In this document: positions 5,654 through 12,569 of the stretch, one piece after another
How positions within the stretch are numbered: position 1 is the stretch's first letter
How the letters are laid out: the number at the start of each line of letters is the position of its first letter
Virus record (IMG/VR): IMGVR_UViG_3300025585_000189
Coordinates: 1-21,540 of that record
Length of the DNA stretch: 21,540 bases
Source: a virus
Direction: 5' to 3' (one strand)
Notes under the pieces: generated by a model
What the model was told of the DNA's origin: nothing
What the model saw: the letters and a program-made list of their open reading frames with translations, nothing else
Database searches by the model: none
Translations under genes and position numbers: made by a program

Positions 5654-6316
5654 ATGTCCGATATTATTTTTCTGAGCAATGTTCGTCTGTCCTTTCCTCA
5701 TCTTGCTGAACCACAGCGACAAGTCAACGAACAAACGGGTAAAGAGCGCGTGTCGTATAACTGCGAGTTCATCATGCCGCAAGATCATCAAGGCTTTCAG
5801 CAATTCATGCAGAAATATGGCGCTATGGCGTTGGAGAAGTGGAAGGAACACGCTCAGACCGTTATGGGCATGATTCAGAATGATCGTAAGCTGCGCTGCT
5901 TCGGTCGTGGTGAAGAGAAGGTCAACAAGAAGACCTTTCAACCTTACGATGGGTATGCTGGTCATACTTTCATTACAGCCGGTCGTGACTCGCAGCCACA
6001 GATGATCCAAGCTGACGGTAAGCCTGTGGACGCTGGTAACACGATGGCATATCAACAACTGGCCCGCAAGATGTACGGCGGTTGCCGGGTGAACGCTGCC
6101 GTCAAGCCGTGGCTTCAAGAAAACAAACACGGTCGTGGCATCCGTTGCGATCTAATTGCTGTGCAATTCTTTGCTGACGACACACCGTTCGGTGAGGGTG
6201 CAGTGGATGCATCGAACCTGTTCGGTGCCGTAGCTGGTGCCCCCGCTGGCATGTTTGGTTCTACCGCTGCTCCGGCTGCGGCTATGGGTCTGCCACCGTT
6301 CATGATGGGTCAGTGA
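5654..6316 (+). CDS. DUF2815 single-stranded DNA-binding protein, 220 aa
   Basis: Matches the DUF2815 family, of which the phage Enc34 member has been characterised as an OB-fold ssDNA-binding protein. It would coat ssDNA at the fork and during recombination. Recognisable phrases are NVRLSFPHLAEP near the N-terminus, CEFIMPQDH, a central KLRCFGRGEEK and YDGYAGHTFI, then GGCRVNAAVKPW and GIRCDLIAVQFFADD. From about residue 180 a Gly/Ala/Pro/Met-rich flexible tail (MFGSTAAPAAAMG, ending FMMGQ) resembles the disordered C-terminal tails of SSBs, though without the acidic tip of E. coli SSB. ATG at 5654 follows GGAG by 8 bases, within a start-site sequence shared with the polymerase gene. A stable hairpin follows the stop. 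The upstream leader may regulate it. Confidence 0.88.
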   Translation: MSDIIFLSNVRLSFPHLAEPQRQVNEQTGKERVSYNCEFIMPQDHQGFQQFMQKYGAMALEKWKEHAQTVMGMIQNDRKLRCFGRGEEKVNKKTFQPYDGYAGHTFITAGRDSQPQMIQADGKPVDAGNTMAYQQLARKMYGGCRVNAAVKPWLQENKHGRGIRCDLIAVQFFADDTPFGEGAVDASNLFGAVAGAPAGMFGSTAAPAAAMGLPPFMMGQ

Positions 6317-6322
6317 TCAACC

Positions 6323-6338
6323 GGGGGCTTCGGCCCCC
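6323..6338 (+). terminator. GC hairpin with UUCG loop behind the ssDNA-binding gene
   Basis: GGGGGC (6323-6328), loop TTCG, GCCCCC (6333-6338): an exceptionally stable tetraloop hairpin starting 6 bases after the DUF2815 stop. Only TGTTTGCG follows, so there is no real U-tract. It is more likely a leaky attenuator or a 3'-end stabiliser than a full terminator. The polymerase ribosome site begins 8 bases after it. Confidence 0.55.
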
Positions 6339-6356
6339 TGTTTGCGAGTAAATGTA

Positions 6357-8231
6357 ATGAGTAACGACTATGTCTTCGACATCGAAACCTATCCAAACGT
6401 GTTCACGCTGGCAGTGGAACATGCGGACGCCCCGCTGCGCTGGATGTTTGAGATCAGCGACTGGCGTAACGACTCCCGCGAGATTGTTGAGTTTTTGACT
6501 TACCTTAAACAGACCAATGCTCGCATGGTCGGCTTTAATAATTTAGGGTTTGACTACCCCGTCCTGCACACCCTGATCCGCATGGGTCACAGTGACGCCG
6601 ATACGTTGTATCAAAAGGCGCAATCAATCATCGGGTCGCAGGATGAAGACGGTAGCAAGTGGATGCATCTTGTTAAACCGTCTGATCAATTTGTTCCTCA
6701 AATTGATTTGTTTAAGATTCACCACTTTGACAACAAGGCACGCGCCACTAGTCTCAAGGTGTTGGAGTTTAATATGCGATCCGACACCATTGAGGACTTA
6801 CCGTTCAAGGTGGGCACCAGCCTAACTCGTGAGCAGATTAAAGTGCTCAAGCAGTACAACCAGCATGACGTGGTGCAGACCAAGGCGTTCTATCACAAGA
6901 GCATCGACATGATCCACTTCCGTGAAGAACTGACGCGCAAGTACGCCCGGGACTTCATGAACCACAACGACACCAAGATCGGCAAAGACTACTTCGTCAT
7001 GAAGCTAGAAGAAGCCGGTGTGGCCTGCTACGACTTCGGCCCCAAGGGTCGCACACCTCGGCAGACCAAGCGTCCAGTGATCCACCTCAAGGATGCCATC
7101 CTGCCGTGGATCAGCTTTGAGCAGCCCGAATTTAATCGAGTGCTGGACTGGCTCAAGGCGCAATCAATCACAGAAACCAAAGGCGTCTTCACTGACCTGA
7201 CGGCCACGGTCAACGGGTTCACTTTTGTCTTTGGCCTCGGCGGCATCCATGGCTCCGTCGAATCGGAGGTCATTGAGTCCGATGATGAACATGTCATCGT
7301 GGACCTCGATGTCACCTCGTACTACCCGAACCTTGCCATCGTCAACGGGTTCCACCCGGCCCATCTTGGCAAAGAGTTTGTCAGCATCTACAAGCACCTG
7401 TTCGAGCAGCGCAAGCAGTACCCCAAGAAGTCCGCAGAATCCGCGATGCTGAAGCTGGCACTCAATGGGGTGTACGGCGACTCCAACAACCAGTTCAGCG
7501 TGTTCTACGACCCGCTGTACACCATGACCATCACGCTCAACGGTCAACTGCTGCTGTGCCTGCTGGCCGAAGGGTTGATGACGATCCCCGGGCTGCAACT
7601 CATTCAAGTGAACACGGACGGTCTGACCGTGCGGGTGCCCCGGAACATGAAGGTGTTGGTCGATCTGGCCCGAATGGCGTGGCAGGAGCGCACTGGCTTG
7701 AACCTTGAAGAAGCCATCTACAAGGCCATGATGATCCGCGATGTGAACAACTACATTGGTGTGTTCGATCCTGCGTTTGCGAAACCCGGTGACCCGACTG
7801 TCAAGCGCAAGGGTGCCTATGAGTGGAAGATGGGCTGGCACCAGAACGCCGGGGGTCTTGTGATTGCCAAGGTCGCCGAGAAGGTGCTGGTCGAGGGTGC
7901 GCCGATCCGTGAGACTGTGCAGCAGTGGCCCGATATCATGGACTTCATGCTTCGCACCAAGGTGCCGCGCAGCAGTTATCTGGCAATCGAGTGGGACGGG
8001 CAAGCCCCGCAGCAGTTGCAGAACATCACGAGATATTACATCGCTGAAAACGGCGGACGCCTGTTCAAGTACATGCCACCCTTGAAAGGTAAAACCGAGT
8101 GGCGAAAAATTGGTGTCGAGAGTGGGTGGAATGTTCAGCCATGTAATGACATTAAAGACGCGGGCAAGTTACCTGTAGATTTTGATTACTACGTTCGCGA
8201 AATCGAAAAACTTTGTTTGGGGTTAGCATGA
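6357..8231 (+). CDS. Family B DNA polymerase with 3'-5' exonuclease, 624 aa
   Basis: Replicative polymerase of the phage. The proofreading domain shows ExoI FDIET (D8, E10), ExoII GFNNLGFDYP (N62, D66) and ExoIII YNQHD (Y167, D171). The polymerase domain shows motif A DVTSYYPN (318-325), motif B KLALNGVYG (366-374) and motif C NTDG (419-422). Family B motif C is normally DTDS; here the first Asp is Asn, while the second, metal-binding Asp (D421) is kept. Only about 40 residues separate motifs A and B, leaving no room for the TPR1 insertion of protein-primed polymerases such as phi29, so it should use nucleic-acid primers. ATG at 6357 is chosen because GAG at 6346-6348 and the spacer copy the DUF2815 start site. 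The stop overlaps the next start by 4 bases (ATGA). GC content falls in the last ~150 bases. Confidence 0.92.
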   Translation: MSNDYVFDIETYPNVFTLAVEHADAPLRWMFEISDWRNDSREIVEFLTYLKQTNARMVGFNNLGFDYPVLHTLIRMGHSDADTLYQKAQSIIGSQDEDGSKWMHLVKPSDQFVPQIDLFKIHHFDNKARATSLKVLEFNMRSDTIEDLPFKVGTSLTREQIKVLKQYNQHDVVQTKAFYHKSIDMIHFREELTRKYARDFMNHNDTKIGKDYFVMKLEEAGVACYDFGPKGRTPRQTKRPVIHLKDAILPWISFEQPEFNRVLDWLKAQSITETKGVFTDLTATVNGFTFVFGLGGIHGSVESEVIESDDEHVIVDLDVTSYYPNLAIVNGFHPAHLGKEFVSIYKHLFEQRKQYPKKSAESAMLKLALNGVYGDSNNQFSVFYDPLYTMTITLNGQLLLCLLAEGLMTIPGLQLIQVNTDGLTVRVPRNMKVLVDLARMAWQERTGLNLEEAIYKAMMIRDVNNYIGVFDPAFAKPGDPTVKRKGAYEWKMGWHQNAGGLVIAKVAEKVLVEGAPIRETVQQWPDIMDFMLRTKVPRSSYLAIEWDGQAPQQLQNITRYYIAENGGRLFKYMPPLKGKTEWRKIGVESGWNVQPCNDIKDAGKLPVDFDYYVREIEKLCLGLA

Positions 8232-8497
8232 AAGCACGGGACATTCAAATCGGCGGTGACCATTACAAGAACATGGGAGTTGAACCTTGGGATGTAGTTG
8301 ACACATGGTCCATTGAGCAACGTATTGGGTTTTATCGTGGCGGTGCGCTTAAGTATCTAATGCGCATGGGAACTAAAGACGAAAACGTTCAAGAGATCCG
8401 CAAAGGTGCGCATTACATGCAAAAGTTAGCCGAAGTGTTGCAAGAACGCGATGATGATCTTAAACATCAACTTGATACCGGATTTCGTGATGCTTGA
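8228..8497 (+). CDS. DUF3310 family small protein, 89 aa
   Basis: Matches DUF3310, a family of short phage proteins of unknown biochemical role, some annotated as nucleotide-kinase-like. Visible family phrases are IGGDHYKNMGVEPWDVV (residues 8-24), then RGGALKYLMRMGTKDENVQEIRKGAHYMQKL. ATG at 8228 overlaps the polymerase stop as ATGA and has TTGGGG upstream; an in-frame TTG 15 bases earlier would lie deeper in the polymerase and is less likely. The C-terminal end overlaps the nuclease gene by 8 bases. Its place between polymerase and VRR-NUC/helicase points to a role in replication or nucleotide supply, by context only. Confidence 0.85.
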   Translation: MKARDIQIGGDHYKNMGVEPWDVVDTWSIEQRIGFYRGGALKYLMRMGTKDENVQEIRKGAHYMQKLAEVLQERDDDLKHQLDTGFRDA

Positions 8498-8774
8498 GAA
8501 ACAAATCGAAGCCAAGGTCTGCGATTATGCTAAGACCAAAAACGTACTAGTTTACAAGTTCACCAGTCCCGCTCGTGCTGCGGTCCCTGATCGTTTGTTC
8601 ATTCGGCCCGATGGTCGTATGTGGTTTTGCGAGTTCAAGCGCGGGGGTCAAAAGCCCACTGAAGCGCAGGAGCGCGAGCATCATAGGTTGCGTCAGTGCA
8701 AAGTGTCGGTTTTCGTGGTGGACAACGTAGAAGACGGTAAGGCGATGGTAGATATGATGGTGATGGGATGCTGA
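8490..8774 (+). CDS. VRR-NUC domain nuclease, 94 aa
   Basis: A stand-alone VRR-NUC, a minimal PD-(D/E)XK nuclease that in other phages cleaves branched DNA such as Holliday junctions. The active site is readable: E7 in the first helix, PDRLF with D34, and EFKR with E48 and K50, followed by a conserved glutamine-containing helix (Q54, then KPTEAQEREHHRL). The length is normal for the stand-alone form, which is thought to work as a dimer. ATG at 8490 overlaps the DUF3310 gene by 8 bases; there is no clear ribosome site, so translation is probably coupled. It overlaps the helicase start by 7 bases. VRR-NUC directly before an SNF2-type helicase is a recurrent phage pairing. Confidence 0.9.
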   Translation: MLEKQIEAKVCDYAKTKNVLVYKFTSPARAAVPDRLFIRPDGRMWFCEFKRGGQKPTEAQEREHHRLRQCKVSVFVVDNVEDGKAMVDMMVMGC

Positions 8775-10174
8775 CACCTGACTTACTCCACGACTACCAA
8801 AAAAAGGCGGTTAACTTCCAGTCCACGCACCATCACTCGATGCTGTGGCTGGACATGGGTCTAGGTAAGACCGTGATCACACTGACCAGCCTCGCGCATC
8901 TGATCAAGACCGGCTTCCTTCGCGGTGTGATTATTGTGGCTCCCATCCGGGTCATTCGGCTGGTGTGGCGGCAGGAGGCTGCGAAGTGGGAGCACACCAA
9001 GCACCTGCGGTTCAGTATGGTGGCGGGCACCAAGGACCAGCGCACCCGCGCTTTGCTGCGCCCCGCTGACGTGTACATGATCAACTACGAGAACCTTGGG
9101 TGGCTTGCTGAAACCTTGCAGACGTACTTTGTGAAGAAGGGCAAGCCGATGCCTTTCAATGGAATCATCTGGGACGAAATCAGCAAGATGAAAAACAGTG
9201 CCACAAACCGGGTAAAGGCGTTTCGCAAAATCGCTGATCAGTTCGATTGGACCACGGGATTGACCGGCACCCCTGCCAGCAACGGCTACAAAGACCTGCA
9301 CGGTCAGTTTCTTGTGGTGGACAAGGGTGAGCGATTGGGCACCAGCAAGACGCAATTTAAGACCCGGTTTTACAAAAAGGTCGGACCTTACAAGGAAGTG
9401 CCGTACGAGGACACCGAGGACACTATTAAAAAGCTGATTGGTGACATCACTTTGGAGATGAGTGCCGAGGACTATAATCCGTTGCCTGATTTAATTGTGA
9501 ATAACGTAGAGATCGAAATGCCCGATGATCTGCGGGCTAAATACGATAGGCTGGAGAAAGAATTCTTCCTCGTGCTTGATAGTGGTAAGGAGGTCGAAGC
9601 CTTCAACCAAGCGGCCTTGACTAATAAATGTCTTCAATTCTCCAATGGCGCAATGTACCCAATTGCCGGGATGCCGTTGTGGGAACCAGTGCATGACATG
9701 AAGCTGAACGCGCTGGAGGACATCATTGACGAGGCCCAAGGCTCGCCAATCCTGTGCGCCTACGCTTACCGCAGTGACGCCGAGCGCATCATGGAACGGT
9801 TTAAAGCGCTGCGCCCGATTAACCTAACCGAATGTAAGAGTGAATCGTCTTTAACTAACGCAATGCACCGATGGAAGACGGGCGACTGTTCGCTGATGAT
9901 CGGCCACCCTGCAAGCATGGGTCACGGCATCGACGGCTTACAGAAGAACGGTCACATCCTTGTGTGGTATGGCCTCAACTGGTCGCTGGACTTGTACGAG
10001 CAGTTCAATGCCCGAGTGCGCCGACAAGGGCAAGGGGCACCCGTAATTTGTCATCGCATTCTGATGCAGAACACACTAGATCAGGCACAAGCGATGGCAC
10101 TCGATGAGAAAGCTACAACTCAAGCAGGACTGCGCAATGCAGTCAAACAATATCGTCAATCTAAAGGAGTTTGA
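8768..10174 (+). CDS. SNF2-type superfamily 2 helicase/ATPase, 468 aa
   Basis: DNA-dependent ATPase predicted to remodel or unwind branched DNA with the adjacent nuclease. Motifs in order: LHDYQKKAV (7-15, Q-motif region), Walker A DMGLGKT (29-35), IIVAPIRV (motif Ia), Walker B DEIS (136-139; the family usually has DEAH or similar), LTGTP (165-169, motif III), the second RecA-like lobe with a GHPASMGHGIDGLQ stretch (motif V), and QFNARVRRQGQ (412-422, motif VI with the arginine finger). The length fits the compact phage form, with no accessory domains. The start overlaps the VRR-NUC stop by 7 bases, and one base separates its stop from the next ATG. It carries the ribosome site of the MazG-like gene in its last codons. 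Confidence 0.9.
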   Translation: MLTPDLLHDYQKKAVNFQSTHHHSMLWLDMGLGKTVITLTSLAHLIKTGFLRGVIIVAPIRVIRLVWRQEAAKWEHTKHLRFSMVAGTKDQRTRALLRPADVYMINYENLGWLAETLQTYFVKKGKPMPFNGIIWDEISKMKNSATNRVKAFRKIADQFDWTTGLTGTPASNGYKDLHGQFLVVDKGERLGTSKTQFKTRFYKKVGPYKEVPYEDTEDTIKKLIGDITLEMSAEDYNPLPDLIVNNVEIEMPDDLRAKYDRLEKEFFLVLDSGKEVEAFNQAALTNKCLQFSNGAMYPIAGMPLWEPVHDMKLNALEDIIDEAQGSPILCAYAYRSDAERIMERFKALRPINLTECKSESSLTNAMHRWKTGDCSLMIGHPASMGHGIDGLQKNGHILVWYGLNWSLDLYEQFNARVRRQGQGAPVICHRILMQNTLDQAQAMALDEKATTQAGLRNAVKQYRQSKGV

Positions 10175-10175
10175 A

Positions 10176-10481
10176 ATGAGTTACGCGGAAATTGAAATGA
10201 AAATAGTACAGTGGGGAGAAGCCCGTGGCATTGTGCAGAACGCTACCGCAATGTCACAAGCTATTAAGACACTTGAGGAAACCACTGAATTACTGGACGC
10301 AATCAACAAAAAGAATCTTAGCGAGGTGAAAGACGCTATTGGTGACATTGTGGTCACGTTGATCATGGTGTGCGCTGTGCTGGATGTTAATTTAGTGTCT
10401 TGCTTAAAGGACGCATATGGTGAGATTAAAGACCGTAAAGGTCATCTGACAAAAGAAGGTGTATTTATTAAAGAAGTGTGA
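10176..10481 (+). CDS. MazG-like nucleotide pyrophosphohydrolase, 101 aa
   Basis: Resembles the all-alpha NTP pyrophosphohydrolases, which hydrolyse (d)NTPs to monophosphates and pyrophosphate; phage versions are proposed to clean the nucleotide pool or lower alarmone levels. The metal-binding signature is visible: LEETTELLDAI with E35 and E38 in one helix, and KDAIGDIVVTL with D53 and D57 in a second helix, spaced as in MazG. The length fits the single-domain phage form. ATG at 10176 has AAAGGAG 8 bases upstream; an in-frame ATG at 10104 lies deep in the helicase gene and is rejected. The stop codon lies inside the inverted repeat at 10475-10498. Confidence 0.8.
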   Translation: MSYAEIEMKIVQWGEARGIVQNATAMSQAIKTLEETTELLDAINKKNLSEVKDAIGDIVVTLIMVCAVLDVNLVSCLKDAYGEIKDRKGHLTKEGVFIKEV

Positions 10482-10498
10482 TGCAGTTGTGTCACACT
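10475..10498 (+). repeat. 7-bp inverted repeat at the MazG-like gene stop
   Basis: AGTGTGA (10475-10481) and TCACACT (10492-10498) are perfect inverted arms around a 10-base loop. The left arm contains the TGA stop of the MazG-like gene. No T-run follows, so termination is unlikely. It may be an RNA stem shaping coupling to the next gene, or a protein site. Confidence 0.5.
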
Positions 10499-10519
10499 GA
10501 ATTTAAAGGAGTAACTGTA

Positions 10520-10723
10520 ATGATTCGTAATTTATACAACTGGTTAAAAAATGCATATTTGTCCCCAAGTGCCGAAACGATTGCCTTACGAGAATTAGAA
10601 GACGCAAGACGCAAATTGTTAGAAGCACAGAGCGGTCGTGAATATGCGACTTCTATGTGTAATTACTATGATGTAAAGATTAAACGTCTCACATCGTATT
10701 TGCACAATGCGACGGAGTTGTAA
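10520..10723 (+). CDS. Hypothetical coiled-coil protein, 67 aa
   Basis: A small protein of unknown function. After an N-terminal aromatic/basic segment (MIRNLYNWLKNAYL) the sequence is one long charged helix (ALRELEDARRKLLEAQ, then KIKRLTSYLHNATEL) with heptad-like spacing, suggesting a coiled coil. I recall short proteins of this pattern in other phage early operons, but no role is known to me. ATG at 10520 has AAAGGAG (10505-10511) at 8 bases; an ATG at 10478 overlapping the previous stop has no ribosome site and is rejected. It reuses the start-site sequence seen before the DUF2815 and polymerase genes. One N-terminal amphipathic stretch could touch a membrane, but no clear transmembrane helix is present. 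Confidence 0.75.
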   Translation: MIRNLYNWLKNAYLSPSAETIALRELEDARRKLLEAQSGREYATSMCNYYDVKIKRLTSYLHNATEL

Positions 10724-10725
10724 TC

Positions 10726-11094
10726 ATGACGCCACCACCTAAAAACAAAGGGCGGCGCATCATAAAAATAAACGCCATTACGCAGGCAAAGCTAATCGAG
10801 GCGATGCTAGACGGTGTTTATACATGCGCGGAGTTGTGTGATATCACCGGCCTATACTACTCGACGGTCCTGCATTATTGCCGAGAACTGCATCGCGCAG
10901 AGGCGGCGCATATTTGTGGATGGGCGAAAGACAAAAGAGGAAACACCACGTTAAGAATTTTTAAAATCGGACGCGGAAAAGACGCCAAGCCGAAAAAGCT
11001 AACAGGTGCAGAACGACATGCTAGGTGGCGACAAAAACAAAAATCTATTGAGTTAATCCACTTGTCAGCCGGAGATGGTCATGCGCAAGCGTAG
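10726..11094 (+). CDS. Putative helix-turn-helix DNA-binding protein, 122 aa
   Basis: Residues about 17-55 read as a winged or plain helix-turn-helix: TQAKLIEAMLDGVYTCAELC, then DITGLYYSTVLHYCRELH, where CAELCDITGLYYSTV has the helix-turn-recognition-helix pattern. A beta hairpin may follow (AAHICGWAKDKR, TLRIFKIGRGK). The C-terminal end is strongly basic (LTGAERHARWRQKQK) and could add non-specific DNA contact. A regulatory or replication-accessory role is likely but not provable here. ATG at 10726 lies 2 bases after the previous stop with GGAG (10715-10718) at 7 bases. The end overlaps the next gene by 14 bases, and its last codons hold that gene's GGAG site. Confidence 0.75.
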   Translation: MTPPPKNKGRRIIKINAITQAKLIEAMLDGVYTCAELCDITGLYYSTVLHYCRELHRAEAAHICGWAKDKRGNTTLRIFKIGRGKDAKPKKLTGAERHARWRQKQKSIELIHLSAGDGHAQA

Positions 11095-11566
11095 TAAATA
11101 TCGACCAAAGCGAGTATTGGCAAATCCACTCGGGTATGTCATTGAATCAATGATTCCGGTAGCTCACTATGAAAGCTATCTTGTAGACCTCAAAATAAAA
11201 AACAGTGAGGCAATGTGTTCATTGATAAGCGGGAAAGCGACAAAAGCCAATATTGACACGTTGGTCAATATGTCAAACATGACTGAAGTGCTGCATGAAA
11301 TGGGATTCGGTAAAGAACATCACAACATCTGCACAGATGGGCGTTTTGCTATTTTCAGCATTGTACAGCGAGCCGTGAAACATGGTCGTTTTACACCCAC
11401 CGGTCCAGAGATTCACATGCTTAATTCACTTATAGAATTGCACGATGCACAAATGAACATTGTGACAATACGCGACATTGAAAAAGCGTTAACGATCGCC
11501 CATCGCAAAATTACTCATGATAGAAACACGATGAAATTGCCATCCGTGCCGGAGATATTGAACTAG
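11081..11566 (+). CDS. Hypothetical protein, 161 aa, last gene of the early operon
   Basis: I do not recognise the family, although proteins starting with a basic RKRSKYRPK-type stretch followed by NPLGYV are familiar from phage early regions. The N-terminus is very basic (MRKRSKYRPKRV), which suggests nucleic-acid contact. The rest is predicted largely helical, with MTEVLHEMGFGKEHH, DGRFAIFSIVQRAVKHGRF and a final helix IRDIEKALTIAHRKI. No membrane segment or enzyme motif is visible. ATG at 11081 is preferred to the ATG at 11075 because GGAG (11071-11074) then has a 6-base spacer instead of touching the start. It overlaps the helix-turn-helix gene by 14 bases. Eight bases separate its stop from the end of the convergent late operon. 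Confidence 0.75.
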   Translation: MRKRSKYRPKRVLANPLGYVIESMIPVAHYESYLVDLKIKNSEAMCSLISGKATKANIDTLVNMSNMTEVLHEMGFGKEHHNICTDGRFAIFSIVQRAVKHGRFTPTGPEIHMLNSLIELHDAQMNIVTIRDIEKALTIAHRKITHDRNTMKLPSVPEILN

Positions 11567-11574
11567 GGTGTGTT

Positions 11575-11946
11575 TTATTTACCCTTGCGTGCGTAAAACA
11601 GTGTACGGTCGCCAAACAAATAGAACCCAACCGCAGCCGCAAAATTATCAACCGCGTCACTAGGTTGACCGTTCAATTTTAACGCAGCCCATGTACCCAA
11701 TACCGTCATGGCGACAACAGGACGCATAAGACGCACGGCAGCTTCAACCCACGGGTATGACGGGTTAGTTCCTCCGGCGTCGTTCATTGTTTTGAACATG
11801 TCTAAATCAAGCTGCCGCATTTTGACATACTCGTCTACGTTGACCGGCTTGTAAGTGTCCGTCTGAATAAACCGACCGATTAAAGATTTTCCCAAATCTA
11901 CAGCCAGCGGTCCCAATGCAGCGAGTATGGTCAACGGGTCCATCAT
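11575..11946 (-). CDS. Putative 3-TM holin of the GTA_holin type, 123 aa
   Basis: Resembles the 'holin of 3TMs' family known from gene-transfer agents. The N-terminal hydrophobic segment (DPLTILAALGPLAVDLGKSLI), a central hydrophilic stretch with a short helix (VDEYVKMRQLDLDMFKTMND), then SYPWVEAAVRLMRPVVAM, a hydrophobic run to TWAALKL, and a final FAAAVGFYLFGDR segment fit that pattern. Its role would be to make inner-membrane lesions at the end of infection and release the endolysin. It is the last gene of the late operon, overlapping the endopeptidase stop as ATGA. A second ATG at 11943 is a possible alternative start. Identification is by motif memory, so moderate confidence. Confidence 0.7.
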   Translation of the reverse strand: MMDPLTILAALGPLAVDLGKSLIGRFIQTDTYKPVNVDEYVKMRQLDLDMFKTMNDAGGTNPSYPWVEAAVRLMRPVVAMTVLGTWAALKLNGQPSDAVDNFAAAVGFYLFGDRTLFYARKGK

Positions 11947-12338
11947 GGATATTCTTTACGCGGTAATTGAAAATGCGGACCATCTCGAAAAATTTTCCAA
12001 TCGCCGCCCCATTCAATCGGAACACTGAGTTCATTCGCCGCTTCTTTCATTGCTGCGGCAATTTTGTAATACAGCGGCCAATCCCACCGAACTTCGTCTC
12101 CTACGTAAGCCCCAAGGTCAACGGCTTTAGCTAGACGATCGGGTCCGGGGATATGGCGCGAATTTAACGTTTGACTAGCCCCAATTGCCATTAGTGCTTT
12201 TTGACGTTCTAATGATCGCACTCCTTCGAGCACTCGAAAATTAACTGTCGTAATTTGAATAGCGCGCCTGACTACATTAACTAAATGAGGATGAACACCT
12301 TTCAGTCGCAGATCGCAGCGTTGACTCAGTTCGTGCAT
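11943..12338 (-). CDS. M15-family L,D/D,D-endopeptidase (endolysin), 131 aa
   Basis: Zinc peptidase expected to cut peptidoglycan cross-links or stem peptides, as T5 and A500-type endolysins do. Motifs: EGVRSLERQ (38-46), SRHIPG (H62, first zinc ligand), KAVDLGA (D74, second), IEWGGDW (108-114) and DGPHFQLP (D119 as general base, H122 as third ligand). The H62-D74 spacing is 11 residues; the usual H-x6-D spacing is 6. No signal peptide or signal-anchor helix is seen, so it needs a holin. ATG at 12338 is chosen because the family match begins at MHELSQR; a longer frame to 12416 overlaps the upstream gene and adds an unrelated sequence. The ribosome site is weak, and the start lies 2 bases after the preceding stop, suggesting coupling. 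Confidence 0.85.
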   Translation of the reverse strand: MHELSQRCDLRLKGVHPHLVNVVRRAIQITTVNFRVLEGVRSLERQKALMAIGASQTLNSRHIPGPDRLAKAVDLGAYVGDEVRWDWPLYYKIAAAMKEAANELSVPIEWGGDWKIFRDGPHFQLPRKEYP

Positions 12339-12340
12339 GA

Positions 12341-12559
12341 TCAGTAAATTTTCCAATTGCTGAGAACAAACCCAAGAACGGCGGAAAAACACGAAATGAC
12401 ACTCATGCCGAACCAAAGCCCTCCTTTTGATTTATTGGCAAGTTCCAAAAGTTGCTCAAGTTGACGCTCCATCTTGTCTACTTTTCTATTCATGTCATGC
12501 ACCTTTTGCCATAAAACCCCGTATTCAACGAGATTAATTTCAGCGCTATGGGACTCCAT
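12341..12559 (-). CDS. XhlA-like small membrane protein of the lysis cassette, 72 aa
   Basis: The N-terminal half is a charged coiled coil (YGVLWQKVHDMNRKVDKMER, QLEQLLELANKSKGG) and residues about 47-69 form one transmembrane helix (LWFGMSVISCFSAVLGFVL) ending in a short basic tail. This is the layout of XhlA, a holin-associated membrane protein first described in Bacillus prophage, and of small accessory lysis proteins in other phages. ATG at 12559 has AGGTGAG 8 bases upstream, overlapping the stop of the ejection-protein gene; in-frame ATGs at 12586 and 12595 lack a proper site. Its position beside the endopeptidase supports a lysis role. It could alternatively be the main holin. Confidence 0.7.
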   Translation of the reverse strand: MESHSAEINLVEYGVLWQKVHDMNRKVDKMERQLEQLLELANKSKGGLWFGMSVISCFSAVLGFVLSNWKIY

Positions 12560-12569
12560 TCTGTCTTTC

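Noticed and set aside
7164-8003. 279-codon minus-strand frame inside the polymerase gene
   Set aside because: It is opposite a complete family B polymerase with all motifs. The translation is His/Val/Gln/Asp-rich and matches nothing, as expected for antisense of a GC-biased gene.
8861-9355. 164-codon minus-strand frame inside the helicase gene
   Set aside because: It overlaps conserved helicase motifs I to III on the plus strand and has no recognisable product.
10477-10496. CRP-like site TGTGA...TCACA
   Set aside because: The half-sites are 10 bases apart rather than 6, so it does not fit CRP. Kept only as an inverted repeat.
12339-12416. N-terminal extension of the endopeptidase to an ATG at 12416
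   Set aside because: It would overlap most of the XhlA-like membrane segment in another frame and the extra residues do not fit the family.
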